NCBI GenBank assembly: GCA_027625915.1
Contig: JANTQA010000063.1
Location: forward strand, 7,335,501-7,399,500
Length of the DNA: 64,000 nt
DNA from: Anaeramoeba flamelloides
Taxonomy: Eukaryota; Metamonada; Anaeramoebidae
Reading direction: 5' to 3'
Within the stretch, counting starts at the first letter, position 1; every line of letters begins with the position of its first letter. Made by a program: the position numbers and the translations under genes. Shown in pieces: positions 21,701 to 32,881 of the stretch. The notes under the pieces are model-generated. The model was not told the origin of the DNA. It was given only the letters and a program-made list of their open reading frames with translations, and made no database searches.

Positions 21701-24700
21701 TTCTTGAAAAGGCAAATATTGCTCCAGTTACACATCAAAAAAAAAAAATCAAAAAAACAATCAGAAAAAGAAAAGCAAAAAAAAAAAAAAAACGAAGGGG
21801 TAGAGGCCGAGGACGAGGACGAGGACGAAGAAGAAAAAAAGTAGTTGAAGAAGATTGGGACGAAGAGGAATCTTCTTCTTCATTTGAAGAAGTTGAAATT
21901 GAAGTTGAAGTTTCCGAAGGAGAAGAAGGACCAGATCCATGGGATTCAATGTTAGAAATGGAAGTACTTTCAAAAATACCAACCACATTAGATGAAAGTA
22001 TGTCAGCTCATAAATGGACAATTAGAAGAGATGCAATGCAAGAATTACTTGACATACTAAAGCCTCCCAAATATTCAAAGGGAAATTATAACCAATTGGT
22101 TGATTTCTTATTGAAAACAATCACAAATGATTCGAATTTATTTGTTCTTGGGTTAGCGTTCAAAGCACTTGATTTAGTTGCAAATGGGATTCGAAAAGAT
22201 CTAAACAAAGAAAAAACACTTGAATTTATACCATTTATGATTGTTAGATTAAAAGATAACAAATTAATCAAACAAATCAATGAAACTCTTGGAACACTAT
22301 TAAAATATATTATTACGTTTGAAGATATTTTTGAACATTTAAAAGTTGGATTACAACATAAAACACCCAAAATCAGACAAGCAGCACTTGTCTTACTTTC
22401 TGAAAAAGTATCTCAAATGCAAAAATATCAAATATTCAAATCAACCAGAAGTTATTTAGAAATATTAATACCTTTAACTGGAGATACTGTTCCAGCTGTA
22501 AGAGCTGAAGCGTGTAAAACACTTGGAGCATTTACAGGGGTTGTTGGTGATCGATGTATTTTACCATTTCTTGAAGAAACACCAAAACTACAAAAACAAA
22601 AAATAATCAAAGCATTTCCAAAAAAAGATATTCTTGAAAAGGCAAATATTGCTCCAGTTACCAAACAAAAAAAAAAAATCAAAAAAACAATCAGAAGAAG
22701 AAAACCCAAAAAAAAAAAAAAACGAAGAGGAAGAGGGCGAGGAAGAGGAAGAGGAAAGAGAAGAAGAAAAGTAGTTGAAGAAGATTGGGACGAAGAGGAA
22801 TCTTCTTCTTCATTTGAAGAAGTTGAAATTGAAGTTGAAGTTTCTGAAGAAGAGGGTGGACCAGATCCATGGGATTCAATGTTAGAAATGGAAGTACTTT
22901 CAAAAATACCAACCACATTAGATGAAAGTATGTCAGCTCATAAATGGACAATTAGAAGAGATGCAATGCAAGAATTACTTGACATACTAAAGCCTCCCAA
23001 ATATTCAAAGGGGAATTATAGTCAATTGGTTGATTTCTTATTAAAAACAATCACAAATGATTCGAATTTATTTGTTCTTGGGTTAGCATTCAAAGCACTT
23101 GATTTAGTTGCCAATGGGATTCGAAAAGATCTAAACAAAGAAAAAACACTTGAATTTATACCATTTATGATTGTTAGATTAAAAGATAACAAATTAATCA
23201 AACAAATCAATGAAACTCTTGGAACACTATTAAAATATATTATTACGTTTGAAGATATTTTTGAACATTTAAAAGTTGGATTACAACATAAAACACCCAA
23301 AATCAGACAAGCAGCACTTGTTTTACTTTCTGAAAAAGTATCTCAAATGCAAAAATATCAAATATTCAAATCAACCAGAAGTTATTTAGAAATATTAATA
23401 CCTTTAACTGGAGATACTGTTCCAGCTGTAAGGGCTGAAGCATGTAAAACACTTGGAGCATTTACAGGGGTTGTTGGTGATCGATGTATTTTACCATTTC
23501 TTGAAGAAACACCAAAACTACAAAAACAAAAAATAATCAAAGCATTTCCAAAAAAAGATATTCTTGAAAAGGCAAATATTGCTCCAGTTACCAAACAAAA
23601 AAAAAAAATCAAAAAAACAATCAGAAGAAGAAAACCCAAAAAAAAAAAAAAACGAAGAGGAAGGGGCCGAGGAAGAGGAAGAGGAAAGAGCCGGGGGCGA
23701 AGTAGAGGAAGAGGAAGGGGAAAGGGAAGAGGAAGAAGCAAAAAAAAGGGAAAGGGAAAAGGTAAAGGTGCAAAAAAAAAGCACCACCAAAAAAAAGAGT
23801 TGATATAAGTGGGCAAGTAAATGAAGAATTCTTAGAAAGTTTACGATCAAATGATTGGCAAAAAAAAAAAAAGTCCATTGAAGAAATTACACAACTAATT
23901 AATTCATCAGGAAAGCATATTTTAGGAGAAGGGTTTACAGGAGTTTTTGAGCAATTAAAAGAAATTTTAACAAAAAATAACAAAAACTTATCATTAATTG
24001 CCGTAAATTTAATCCAGCTATTTGCAGAATCAATTGGGCCTGAAGTAAAGCAATATATTTCAAATTTTGCACAACAAATGATTTCCAATTATTCCGATAA
24101 AAAAGATTCTTTAAGAACTGCAATTACATCGGCATTAACTGCTCTCTCAAAGGAATCAGGCTTTGATCCATTTTTACCATTTTTACCAGAAACTTTAATA
24201 AAATTAAATTCAATAGGAAGGCAGGACTGTTGTAATTGGATCGCCAAATCTATTGATTCTTCCAAAAAAAAAAAAATGCCAGAATTGGCTCAATCTGTTT
24301 TTGAATGCCTTGAAGACAGACAATCAAAAACGAGAAAGGCTGCTGAAGAGGCACTAAAAGGATTAATTTTAAAATGTACCTACAAAAATATACGGTCTTT
24401 GACGACTAAACTAAAGCAATCTTCGCAAAGGGACGTTCTGCAAATAGTTGAAAAATATGTTGATTTGAAGCCACCTCAAAAAAAGAAAAAGGGATCCAAA
24501 ACTGAAGAGAAGGAGGAATATGGAATCCTAAAATCTGTGCCTAATGGGAAAAAACGGAGAGAGAAGGAATTCAAAAACGAGCATTTTTCAAGTCTGGATT
24601 CCAAAAAGGTACTGGCGGACTATTTAAAATTTGCACAAGATCAATCAACTAAGCTAATGGGAGAAGATTTCCATAATTTATTATTTAGCCCCGAGTTTAA

Positions 24701-27488
24701 GCAATATTTGAAGGCCATTGACGAATTCAAAAAATCTATTGACACCCAGCCAAATACATTGATTGAAAATTTAGATATCATCTTAATGTGGTCAGGTATT
24801 AGATTAGTTGAAGGAAACATATCTGCAATATTGAAAATTACGGACTTGTTGACAAGCATTTCAAAAATGCTCAAAGAAAAATCGTATCAGACCACACAAA
24901 TCGAATTAAACTTTTTTTTGCCCGTTTTAACAACTTTGATTGGTCATAATAAAGTCCAAATTAAGGATTTATCGAAAAGTGCCTTGAAGGGTCTAGCGAT
25001 GGTGTCCAACAAAAGGGCAGTTTTTAGTCATCTTCTTGCGCAATTAAAAGAAAAAAATGTGAAACTGAAAGCAGAGTCGATCGATTGCATGTATTTTTTA
25101 ATGGACACTGAGGGGCCGCTGGATTTAACCGAGCCACCAAAGTCCTTCCCAATAATCATTAAATTATTGAATGATCGCGACACGAAAGTTAAGCAAAATA
25201 CTTTGAATTTTTTTATTGAGGCCTATTTGTGGCTTGGGGATAAAATTTGGAGGTTTTTAGGTAATCTGCCACAGGGCGATAAAATCCTTTTGGATAAAAA
25301 ATTTGAAAAAATTGGCAAGGGCGGCACAAAAAAAAAAAAATCAAAAGAAGATGAGATGAAAAAAAAGGCAAAAAAAAAAAGTGGGGCGAAAAGAAATAAA
25401 AAGCCAAGTAAGAAAGATCAAGATCAAGATGGTTCCAAAAATGCAAAAGCAAAAAAAAAGAAAAAAAAAAAAAAGGAAGAGGTGAAAAAAATGTTCTCAT
25501 TAAAGTTGGAATCGTTAAATTTATCCAAAGTTGAAAAAATTGAAGTGCCACCTCAGTTATTACAGCCAACACAATCATTTTTAAAAAAGCCTGAATATTT
25601 TGATTTGTCCAATTTACAAAAGTTTTCATTAACTGGGATACCACATTTTGGCAAGCAGCCATTTGGCGGAATGAATGGTAATACAAATGATCAGAATAAC
25701 AGTAATGATAATACTGGTAATAGTGCAAATGGAAACAACAACAATAATAATAATAGCAATACAGATGGAAATAATAGTGGCAGCAATGAACAAGCAAACG
25801 AATTACTCAAAGAAAAAAATAAGGAAAACAACAAGACCAACCAAAAAAATTCATCATTTTTCAATTTAGTCACGAGATTGACAAGTGAGTCAACAGAGGA
25901 ATGCGAGAAGGCATTAATTGATGTCAAGGAACAATTGGAAAGGCACTCAAGGACAATAGTTTCACATGTTGATGCATTGATCGCAGTGCTGTCTAAAAAA
26001 TTAATTTCATCAAATAATTTCTCCGGGATCAAAAAGGCATCATCATCAACATCGTCTTCCAACTCAAACTCGGAATTTGCAGTTCTTTATGAAATCTTAT
26101 TATTTGTGATGAGCGATCCAAATTTGGCGATCAAAATCTCAATAACGACCTTCCATCAATTATTAGATGTGATTTTAACCACTGCAATTGATCGCAACTT
26201 AACCATGACAGAAGAGGGCAAAACTTTGATCCAAAGGCTGAATGTCTTGGCTGGTAAAATGATCGAAAATTGCGAGGGCAATGTAATCTTTACATCCTTG
26301 GTCCGAATGCTTAGAAGCTCCTTATCTTCGCCATTTTCTTATTCGATGATCACCCAGAGCCCGAGATTGAGCTGGAGGCATCTCGGTAATACCAATGAAT
26401 CAAAAAATTATACCCTAATGATCATTAAATGCTTGGCCAAGTTTACAAAGGAATTGGTAATGAATATTGAAGAAATTAATCTGGAAAGGATATTATTTGA
26501 CATCCATTTATTCTTTGTCACCCACAAGCCACAGAAATGGAAATTTACGGAAGATTTGCCCTTAAGGATCATGAAAACTATATTATTTGAAATAATTAAA
26601 TTAAAGAAAAGCAAAATTAAAAATTACTATGGGCAACTACCAAAAGGCAAAAATCCATCGATAATACAATATATCAATTTGATGTTGCAGAAATTAGATT
26701 TATCGATGCTCGAAGTCTTAGATGGACGAAATCAATTTAAAACACCAATGAAATTATTAAATCGTAATAGTAATTCAAATAATAGTAATATTAATAAAAA
26801 TTATAATAATAATAATATTAATAATATCAAGTTTAAAAAAAAATCAATCAAGGAGTTAAAATCTGATCTGAAAAAAATTTTGACCATGATCTCAAAGACT
26901 TCGACTACGCATGAGGGGCTGAATAAATTGCATCAGTTCATGATCAATAACCCGAATTTTGACCACGAAAAATGCTTGTCAAAATTGAATTCAAATTTCC
27001 TATTGTTCATTAAGCGAGGCCTTGCGAATTTAATCACTGAAAAAAAGGACCAAGTCATCTCCTCCCCTTCTTCAAACGAATACCTCCGAAGATATCAAAA
27101 ATATAAAAGAATGTATAATACACATAAGAAGAATTCAAGTCTCGTGAAAAGATTAGATTTTGAAAATAAAAACAATGAAAATTTAGACGAGCAACAGCAA
27201 AAAAAGCAATTGACGGAAGAGGAGAAAAAGGAATTAAAGGAAACCATGAATTTATTAAAGGCCAGATTGGAGGAAATTAGAAAGGGATCTTCAGAACAGA
27301 GAGAGGAATTGGCTGATCTGGATGAGCCTTTATTTGATAACAATAATAATAACACGAAACGAAGGAACAAAAGAAAGGTTAAAAAAAAGAAAAGAAATAC
27401 TAATTCTAATTCTACTCGTCAAAAGAATGGTTCTGCTAAGCCCAAGCGAGGGGGGAATAGGCGGAATCGAAAAAGAAATAAAAATTAA
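18710..27488 (+). CDS. XMAP215/Dis1/ch-TOG family microtubule polymerase with TOG2 amplified fourfold (~2,800 aa)
   Basis: Exon 1 is 18710-18857 and exon 2 starts at 19244. Joined (G|GA), they read ...KQWGSHLSQFLQDKN... and complete TOG1. Four near-identical TOG2 modules follow (19972 to ~23700; each has AHKWTIRRDAMQELLDIL). After a frame change near 23797 the gene continues to 27488: TOG4 (starts VDISGQVNEEFL, with NDWQKK and CLEDRQSKTRKAAEEAL), TOG5 (VPNGKKRREKEF, then GDKIWRFLGNL), a Lys- and Asn-rich linker, the conserved C-terminal helical region (NLERILFDIHLFF) and the EGLNKLHQFM tail motif. Family members bind alpha-beta tubulin through TOG domains and add it to microtubule plus ends, at spindle poles and in the cytoplasm. 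The usual layout is five TOGs and ~2,000 aa; here there are seven TOGs and I find no TOG3-type domain. The Trp that TOG1 uses for tubulin is Pro here (IKPKIRLHGY). Basic RGRG/K linkers separate the modules and may bind the microtubule lattice. Confidence 0.9.
18858..19243 (+). other. Intron 1 of the TOG gene (386 nt)
   Basis: Donor GTAATT follows ...CAATGGG and acceptor ACAAAACAG precedes GATCGCATC. Phase 1 is kept across the join, and the joined peptide matches the XMAP215 TOG1 pattern between its first and second HEAT repeats. The intron is AT-rich with A-runs near the acceptor. Confidence 0.85.
19972..23700 (+). repeat. Four in-frame tandem copies of a ~930 bp TOG2 module
   Basis: Units begin with GTAGTTGAAGAAGATTGG at 19972, 20911, 21841 and 22771, giving periods of 939, 930 and 930 bp. 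Each unit encodes an acidic head (VVEEDW, then EEVEIEVEVSE), one complete TOG domain, and a basic tail of Lys followed by alternating Arg-Gly. Differences between copies are few and many are silent; length changes are confined to the Lys/Arg-Gly linker. This points to recent amplification or continuing gene conversion. The linkers are almost pure purine on the coding strand. Confidence 0.95.
23762..23799 (+). other. Frame change between TOG2 copy 4 and TOG4: slip site, indel or 38-nt intron
   Basis: The upstream frame ends in TAA at 23806-23808, while the homologous TOG4 sequence continues one base earlier. At 23789-23797 there is A8G (C AAA AAA AAG-type slippery run). Slipping back one base there gives ...KK-R-VDISGQ. 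A perfect GGTGC/GCACC hairpin with an A9 loop lies just upstream (23767-23785). Alternatively, a 38-nt intron with GTAAAG at 23762 and AG ending at 23799 also keeps phase (K-VDISGQ). It lacks the T-rich look of other introns here. An assembly error in a homopolymer is equally possible. Confidence 0.6.
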
Positions 27489-30011
27489 AATTAATAATTT
27501 CTTTTTTTTTTTTTTTTTTTATAATTATTATTAATTCGGTTAATTTTTAATTTTTTTTCTATTTTCTTTTTCTGTTATTATATATTTTGTATGAAGAATT
27601 ATTAATCAATTGTATTTCAACAATTACCATGTGAGAATACAATGGATTTTTTCAGAGTAAAATTAATTCATTATTGCTAGTGATGACTTGCACATCTTAA
27701 CGATTTCAATTATCTCGGCGTTTTTCTTCGAATAAACTAGGGATATTAATTATCTATTTTTATTAACTTTATATCAAGTGTAATTTAAATAAATTTTAAT
27801 TAATAAATGAAAAAAAGAAAAGAAAAAACAGGGAAAGTTAAATACAATGTTCAACAAGTTTCATGATAAATAAAGAGATTATTATTTTTATCATTGCAAG
27901 GTTTGAAGAGAATTGAAAAAAAAAACAAAATCGTATTAAGGGTGGAGTCATAATTGTAAAAAATAATTTTCTGAATTGGTAAAACAATTATTTGTAATTG
28001 TTATGAGACCTAATAACACTTTAATTAAAAAACCATTCAGTGTGTGATTTTCATTGATCTCTTTAACTCAAAAATAAAAAATGATGATATTTTTAGAAAA
28101 AAAGTACTAAAGGCAAACACTCAATTTCCTAATTGAATCGTTTGGAATTTTAATATTGAATCCAACTCTGTGTGGTTTGAAAGTAACTGGATCTTGAAAC
28201 TTTTTGAGATCTTGAAGATTTTTTTTTTTTCCTTTTTCAAAAAAGTTATTTCTCTTGCAAGAATATTATAAAGGCTTCATCCTTGTTAAATTTAGAGGGT
28301 TCCAAAAGAATCACAAATTAGTTTAGTTCGGATTGATTTGATTAAACATTGAAAGAAAACAATTTGTTTCAATTCAGGAAATTTGATCTTGTTGAAATAT
28401 AAAATAAATAACAGATTAGAATTTTTTTTAAATTTTTAATTTTTTGAAGATGAGAATTCTTTTTGAAACTTTTTTTTGTTAATTAAATGTTTTGTCATCG
28501 AAGATCCAATGATTTTTTTTTTTTTTGTTATTTGATATTTTTAATTCAAAAGAAGGGTAGTTTCGACTTATATTTTAGGATTAATTCCCCCTTATGTATG
28601 GTATAAATCCACAGTAAGTTAGAAAACCCATAAACTATAAAAAAAAAATAATTTACTCTTTATGTTTGTTTAAAAAGTTAAATTGAAAGAGAAAATAAAT
28701 AAAATCTTTGAAATCAATTGTTTATTGTTCCAATTAAAAAAAAAAAAAATCGGATTTTGAAAGCCCAATAAAAAGGTTTTGTGATCAAGTTGGAAATTTT
28801 AGAAAATCTGTTTTATTTTTAAATTTTTATACATTTTTTAATTTTTAGCTTGATGTTAAAATCTGAAATTTAAAGAATATCACTTTGGGATAAATTATTC
28901 GACTTTAACTAAAAAAAAAATATTAAAACAATTTATAATATTATTTTTTTGTGTTAAGATTCAAAAATTTGTAATTTTTCAGTAAAAAATTTAACATCAA
29001 ACTTTCATAATTTTTTTTTTACTTTTGAAAGTATCTTTTTTTTGAAAAAAAACTGGTTAAAAAGTTTATTTTTTTGGAGATATTTAATAATTTGTCACAA
29101 AATCGATAAATGGTAAATAACCAATTTAGATTAAATTGCGGAGTGAAAAAAAAAGACAATTGTTCATTATTTTTACATTATCTGGGTAATTATTTACCCC
29201 AAAGACGTTTGGTATAATACATAAGAATTCAAATAAATAATGAATTTTAAATTTCGAGTATCAGTATTAGGACATAACGGAAAATATTGATATTTGTTTA
29301 TATGTCCTTCCAATTAAAATGGTAGATTAATATTTCAAAACAAATTAAAAAAAATAAACATTGATAATTAATTAAATCACCACAGTATATAAATATTTTC
29401 ATTAATTAATAATTAGAAAATCCATGATTTTATGCTGAAATTTCTCAAAGGGCATCTAGATTGTAACTTACACTTATTTCATATTAACAAAAATACAAAA
29501 AAGTTTGTTTTTTTTTATGGAATTGTAAAAAAAAATCTTTTCTAATAACATATGTACAATAATTAGATTAAATTAAATAAAATATTCTCATGAATTAAAA
29601 GTATCCAAAATTAATTTTTGAGTTTTTTTTCTTTTTATGATTTTTTTGTGAAGGATGGAAAAAAAAGTTGTTTTTTTTTATTTGTTATGAATTTTTTTCA
29701 TTCTTTGATGGCTTTTTGTTATAAAAATCAAAATTTCAATTATATTTTGATTTACCAATATTATTTAAAATAATTATCTTGAAATTTTCTAATCAGTGAA
29801 ACAATAACAAGGTGGATCTTTATTTCAGATTTTCCATTTGGAAAAAAAAATTCAATAGATTGTTTGTAATTAGTAACCAAAACTTACTTTTATTAAAAGC
29901 AAAATCAATAAATAAAAGAAAATAATAAATTATTAAAGACAAAATATGAGGATTAGACACATAATAGTTTTTGTAATCCAGTTTTTTCTTGTTGGTTTTT
30001 CTTTCAATAAT
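27489..30011. other. Intergenic AT-rich stretch
   Basis: A T-run directly after the TOG gene stop (27500-27520) and scattered A/T runs. No coding frame longer than noise, no RNA gene and no element that I recognise. Confidence 0.55.
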
Positions 30012-31007
30012 CTATTATTAAAAATGTGTTAAAAAAAATGAACTTTTTTGATATAGATGTGTGGATTAATAAAAAAGTAACAAAATTTTTATTAATAAAT
30101 CTACACTCTCCTAAATTTATATATAAAACTCAAGCAAAAATAGACTCGGCAAGAATAACGATATATAAAAGAAGATTTAAACTAATTCAAAAATTAACTT
30201 TTTGGAATTTCATGAAATAGTAAAAAATCTCAAATTCAGAGAACAGAAATTGGAAAATATTAACTGGCAAATAGAAACCCTAAAAGAATTAGAATTTGAA
30301 CTTAAGAAATATCGAATTAAACAACGGCAAAATAGTCCAAGATTGAAAGTTCAAAAATATTTAAAAAGAATTTCTATTCAAAATAATATTAACAAACAAT
30401 AAAGATATTTAAAATGGAAGGGTTCAACTTCAATCTTAAAACTCAGAAATTTTACAAATTATTTAAATAGATATTCTTATTTTATGAACAAGGACAAATC
30501 AAAATACTGTAAAGTATGCAAAAAATCAAAAAAAAAATGATATCATTGAAGATTTGGATCATTTTCTCTGTGATCGTGTCGTCAAGTGCCTAGCTTTTTT
30601 TTAATTTGAGAAATAGAAAGAAAATTTCAAAAATTTTCTTTTTATTCCTCAAATTAAAAAAAAGCTAACCACGGTTTTCCAGAATTTAAAAGAATAGAGT
30701 AAAATCGAAGATTTTACGCAATTCTTTTCAATCCTGGAAAACCTAACAACTACCCAGCCTATGAAAATAATCGTAAAATCTTGATATCTGAATTGTAAAA
30801 ATTTAACATTTCTAATATATTAAAAAATAATATTATTACTATTTTAGATATTATTAGAAAAAGAGATTCATCATATTTATTAGCCTTAGTGGGTAATAAA
30901 TTTATTTTTGAGTCTTTAACAAAATTCGTAAATCATAATTTAGGAATTCGGGCAAATAATAGTAATTAAAAACTCCTCCCTTAAATAATAAAAAAAAAAA
31001 AAAAAAA
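30012..31007 (+). mobile_element. 3' part of a LINE (non-LTR retrotransposon), decayed, with poly(A) tail
   Basis: Frames at 30026-30220 and 30202-30402, with the following stretch to about 30595, read as consecutive pieces of one Lys-rich protein separated by stops. The last part has YCKVCKKSKKK, then EDLDHFLCD, matching the Cys-Cys-His-Cys motif at the C-terminus of LINE reverse transcriptase proteins. After an inserted fold-back element (~30588-30765) coding-like sequence resumes (PAYENNRKILISE, then SYLLALVGNKFIFESLTKF). It ends in an A-run at 30989-31007, the expected LINE tail. The reverse transcriptase core is not present here, so this is a 5'-truncated, inactive copy. Confidence 0.65.
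30588..30765. mobile_element. Fold-back MITE family 2, copy 1, inserted in the LINE remnant
   Basis: Two nested palindromic blocks: AGCTTTTTTTTAATTTGAG...CTCAAATTAAAAAAAAGCT, then TTTTCCAGAATT...CCTGGAAAA with AGTAAAATCGAAGATTTTAC at its centre. It interrupts the LINE frame directly after HFLCDRV. A related copy lies at about 40140-40253 and a fragment at about 41610-41650. Confidence 0.6.
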
Positions 31008-31783
31008 TGAACTTTTTTTGAGATCTCCACAAAATGAAAAGATTGATTTTCAATAGAGGAGATTTCATTGTTTTTGTTGATTGTAAATAATATAATTGAA
31101 TTTTTCATCAAGAAATTTTGTTTCTTCTTTTTATTAATTTTGTTTTTCATTTTGAAGAGGGTTTCCAATTAAAAATAATGTTAAACTTTTTTTTTTCCTA
31201 TTTTACTTTTTTTTTTCGACAAAGGAAATTTATTGTTTTTTTTAGTTCATCATAATTTTCACAATTTAAAAGTCTAAAAAGCTAATCTGGTTCAAATTTC
31301 TAAATAATTATTGTGAAAAAATTAAATTAGCACTTTTATTTGAAGAAATTTTTCAAAAAAAATTATTCAATAATAAAAGATCTCCAAAGTGTTCAATTAA
31401 TTTGTGTTGTCTTTAAAAATAAAATAAATTTCTTTCCTAAATGAAGTGGAAAACAATTTTTAAATTATTTGGAATATATCAGTATCCACTGATCTTCTAA
31501 AGGCACTTTTAGTAGGGTTTTTTTTTTTTGTTTTTTTTGGGAATCAGTGAATCCCCAAAGATTACCAAAATTATGAGAAAATAAAATTCCTTTCTTTTGT
31601 ATTTTTAGAATTTCTCTTGTTTGTCAAATCTAGTGACATACTATTATTTATTATTTTAAGAATTGAAAGAAGGCAATAAAACAGTAAAGAATAAAAAGAA
31701 TAAAACAATAAGGAATAAAAAGATAAAAGAAAAAAAAAAAAAAACAAACAGCAAAGAAAAAGAAAATATTATGATTTCAAAAA
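31008..31783. other. Intergenic AT-rich stretch
   Basis: A/T runs between the LINE tail and the acidic orphan gene. The frame at 31663-31866 is Lys/Asn-rich and largely antisense to the 3' end of the next gene. Nothing supported. Confidence 0.5.
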
Positions 31784-32881
31784 CTATTCTGAAAAGATTT
31801 CAAGAACTTCGTTTTCATTCAAATCTTCTTTTACAAACATTTCTGATTCCTCTTCTTGTGAAATAAATTCGTTGTAGTCTATTGGTTGCCTTCTTTCAAC
31901 ATTATCAATGGAAAAAGATATTTCTTCGTCTGTGTCAAGCTCGTCTTCCCAAGCTTGTTGATCTGAATTAAAGAAGGAAGTTGCTCGCTCATTGTTCTGG
32001 TTTTCTTCTTGCTGCTGTATCCGGGTACTGAAGTGTCTTTTATTCAGATCAGATTTTGAAAATTCATTCTTGTGCTTGTTTGAATCGTAGCGAAATGAGC
32101 CATTATCGTTGGTATGGATTTTTAGAATGTGAGATTTTGAAGACGAGATTTTTTCCGAATTGGAATCAGAATCTGATCCAAATCCTAAATTTGAGTCGCT
32201 CTTTTTGGTGTGTTCTTCGAAGCTCTTCTTTTTATCGCTGAAATTAGGATTGCTATTTTTTTTTTCAAAGCTTTCGATTCCGTTTTCGCTTTCATTTTCG
32301 CTTGTAAATAAAACGCCACTCATCAAATCAATTTCTTCTTCAGTTGAATACAAAACAGAAGCTGTGTGTTTGTAAATTGATGTTTCTTGAGAGGTCTCGT
32401 CAATTGATTCTTCGTCGTTGTAGTTCAGGATTTCAAATCGATTTTGTTTTTCATCTTCTTCGAGGGTGTTGTCAATTGTGCGCAATAAGTCTTGTGTGTT
32501 TATCTCGGCTTTTTTCTTTTCATTTAAATTATTATTCTTTGGATCGACAACAATGCTCATCACTGGAAAGTTCTCTTTTTTGGCACGATCCTTTTTTTGG
32601 TGATGTGTTGAATTGTTGAATTTGTAAGAATTCTCTTGATGGAAATTGTCTTTGGTTAAATTGATTTGTTTTTTCTTTTGAGTGTTTGCTTGAGGATTCG
32701 AATTTTTTTCTTTTTGATTATTCTCGTTTTTATGAATTTGATCATTGGAAATGAAACCACGTATTTGAGAAGAACTTGTTTGTTGGTGGTACGACAAATG
32801 GTAATAAATGTCTAATTCGTTGTAATCGAAGAGCCCCGAAAGATTCCTTGAAGGTTTCAATTTTGGTAAAAAAGATCCCAT
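31784..32881 (-). CDS. Acidic, Ser/Asn/Lys-rich orphan protein, 365 aa
   Basis: Single-exon frame from ATG (32881) to TAG. I do not recognise a family. The first ~50 residues (MGSFLPKLKPSRNLSGLFDY, then ELDIYYHLSYHQQ) have ordered composition. Gly2 could suggest N-myristoylation, but the Ser/Thr usually at position 6 is Pro, so this is weak. Residues ~50-130 are Asn/Lys/Gln-rich and residues ~130-365 are mostly disordered and acidic, with repeated Glu/Asp clusters and Ser runs. The C-terminus ends NENEVLEIFSE. There are no membrane spans, signal peptide or coiled coil of note. Coding support rests on length, GC well above the flanks, and all-sense composition. Role unknown. Confidence 0.6.
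   Translation of the reverse strand: MGSFLPKLKPSRNLSGLFDYNELDIYYHLSYHQQTSSSQIRGFISNDQIHKNENNQKEKNSNPQANTQKKKQINLTKDNFHQENSYKFNNSTHHQKKDRAKKENFPVMSIVVDPKNNNLNEKKKAEINTQDLLRTIDNTLEEDEKQNRFEILNYNDEESIDETSQETSIYKHTASVLYSTEEEIDLMSGVLFTSENESENGIESFEKKNSNPNFSDKKKSFEEHTKKSDSNLGFGSDSDSNSEKISSSKSHILKIHTNDNGSFRYDSNKHKNEFSKSDLNKRHFSTRIQQQEENQNNERATSFFNSDQQAWEDELDTDEEISFSIDNVERRQPIDYNEFISQEEESEMFVKEDLNENEVLEIFSE

Noticed and set aside
23564-23803. Plus-strand frame rich in Lys and Glu overlapping the end of the repeat block
   Set aside because: It is the third reading of a purine-only linker and does not lead into TOG4.
19470-23850. Many minus-strand open frames (Pro/Leu- or Phe/Leu-rich) opposite the TOG gene
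   Set aside because: They repeat with the TOG2 unit period and are antisense images of the Lys/Arg-Gly and TOG coding sequence; the plus strand encodes a recognised family.
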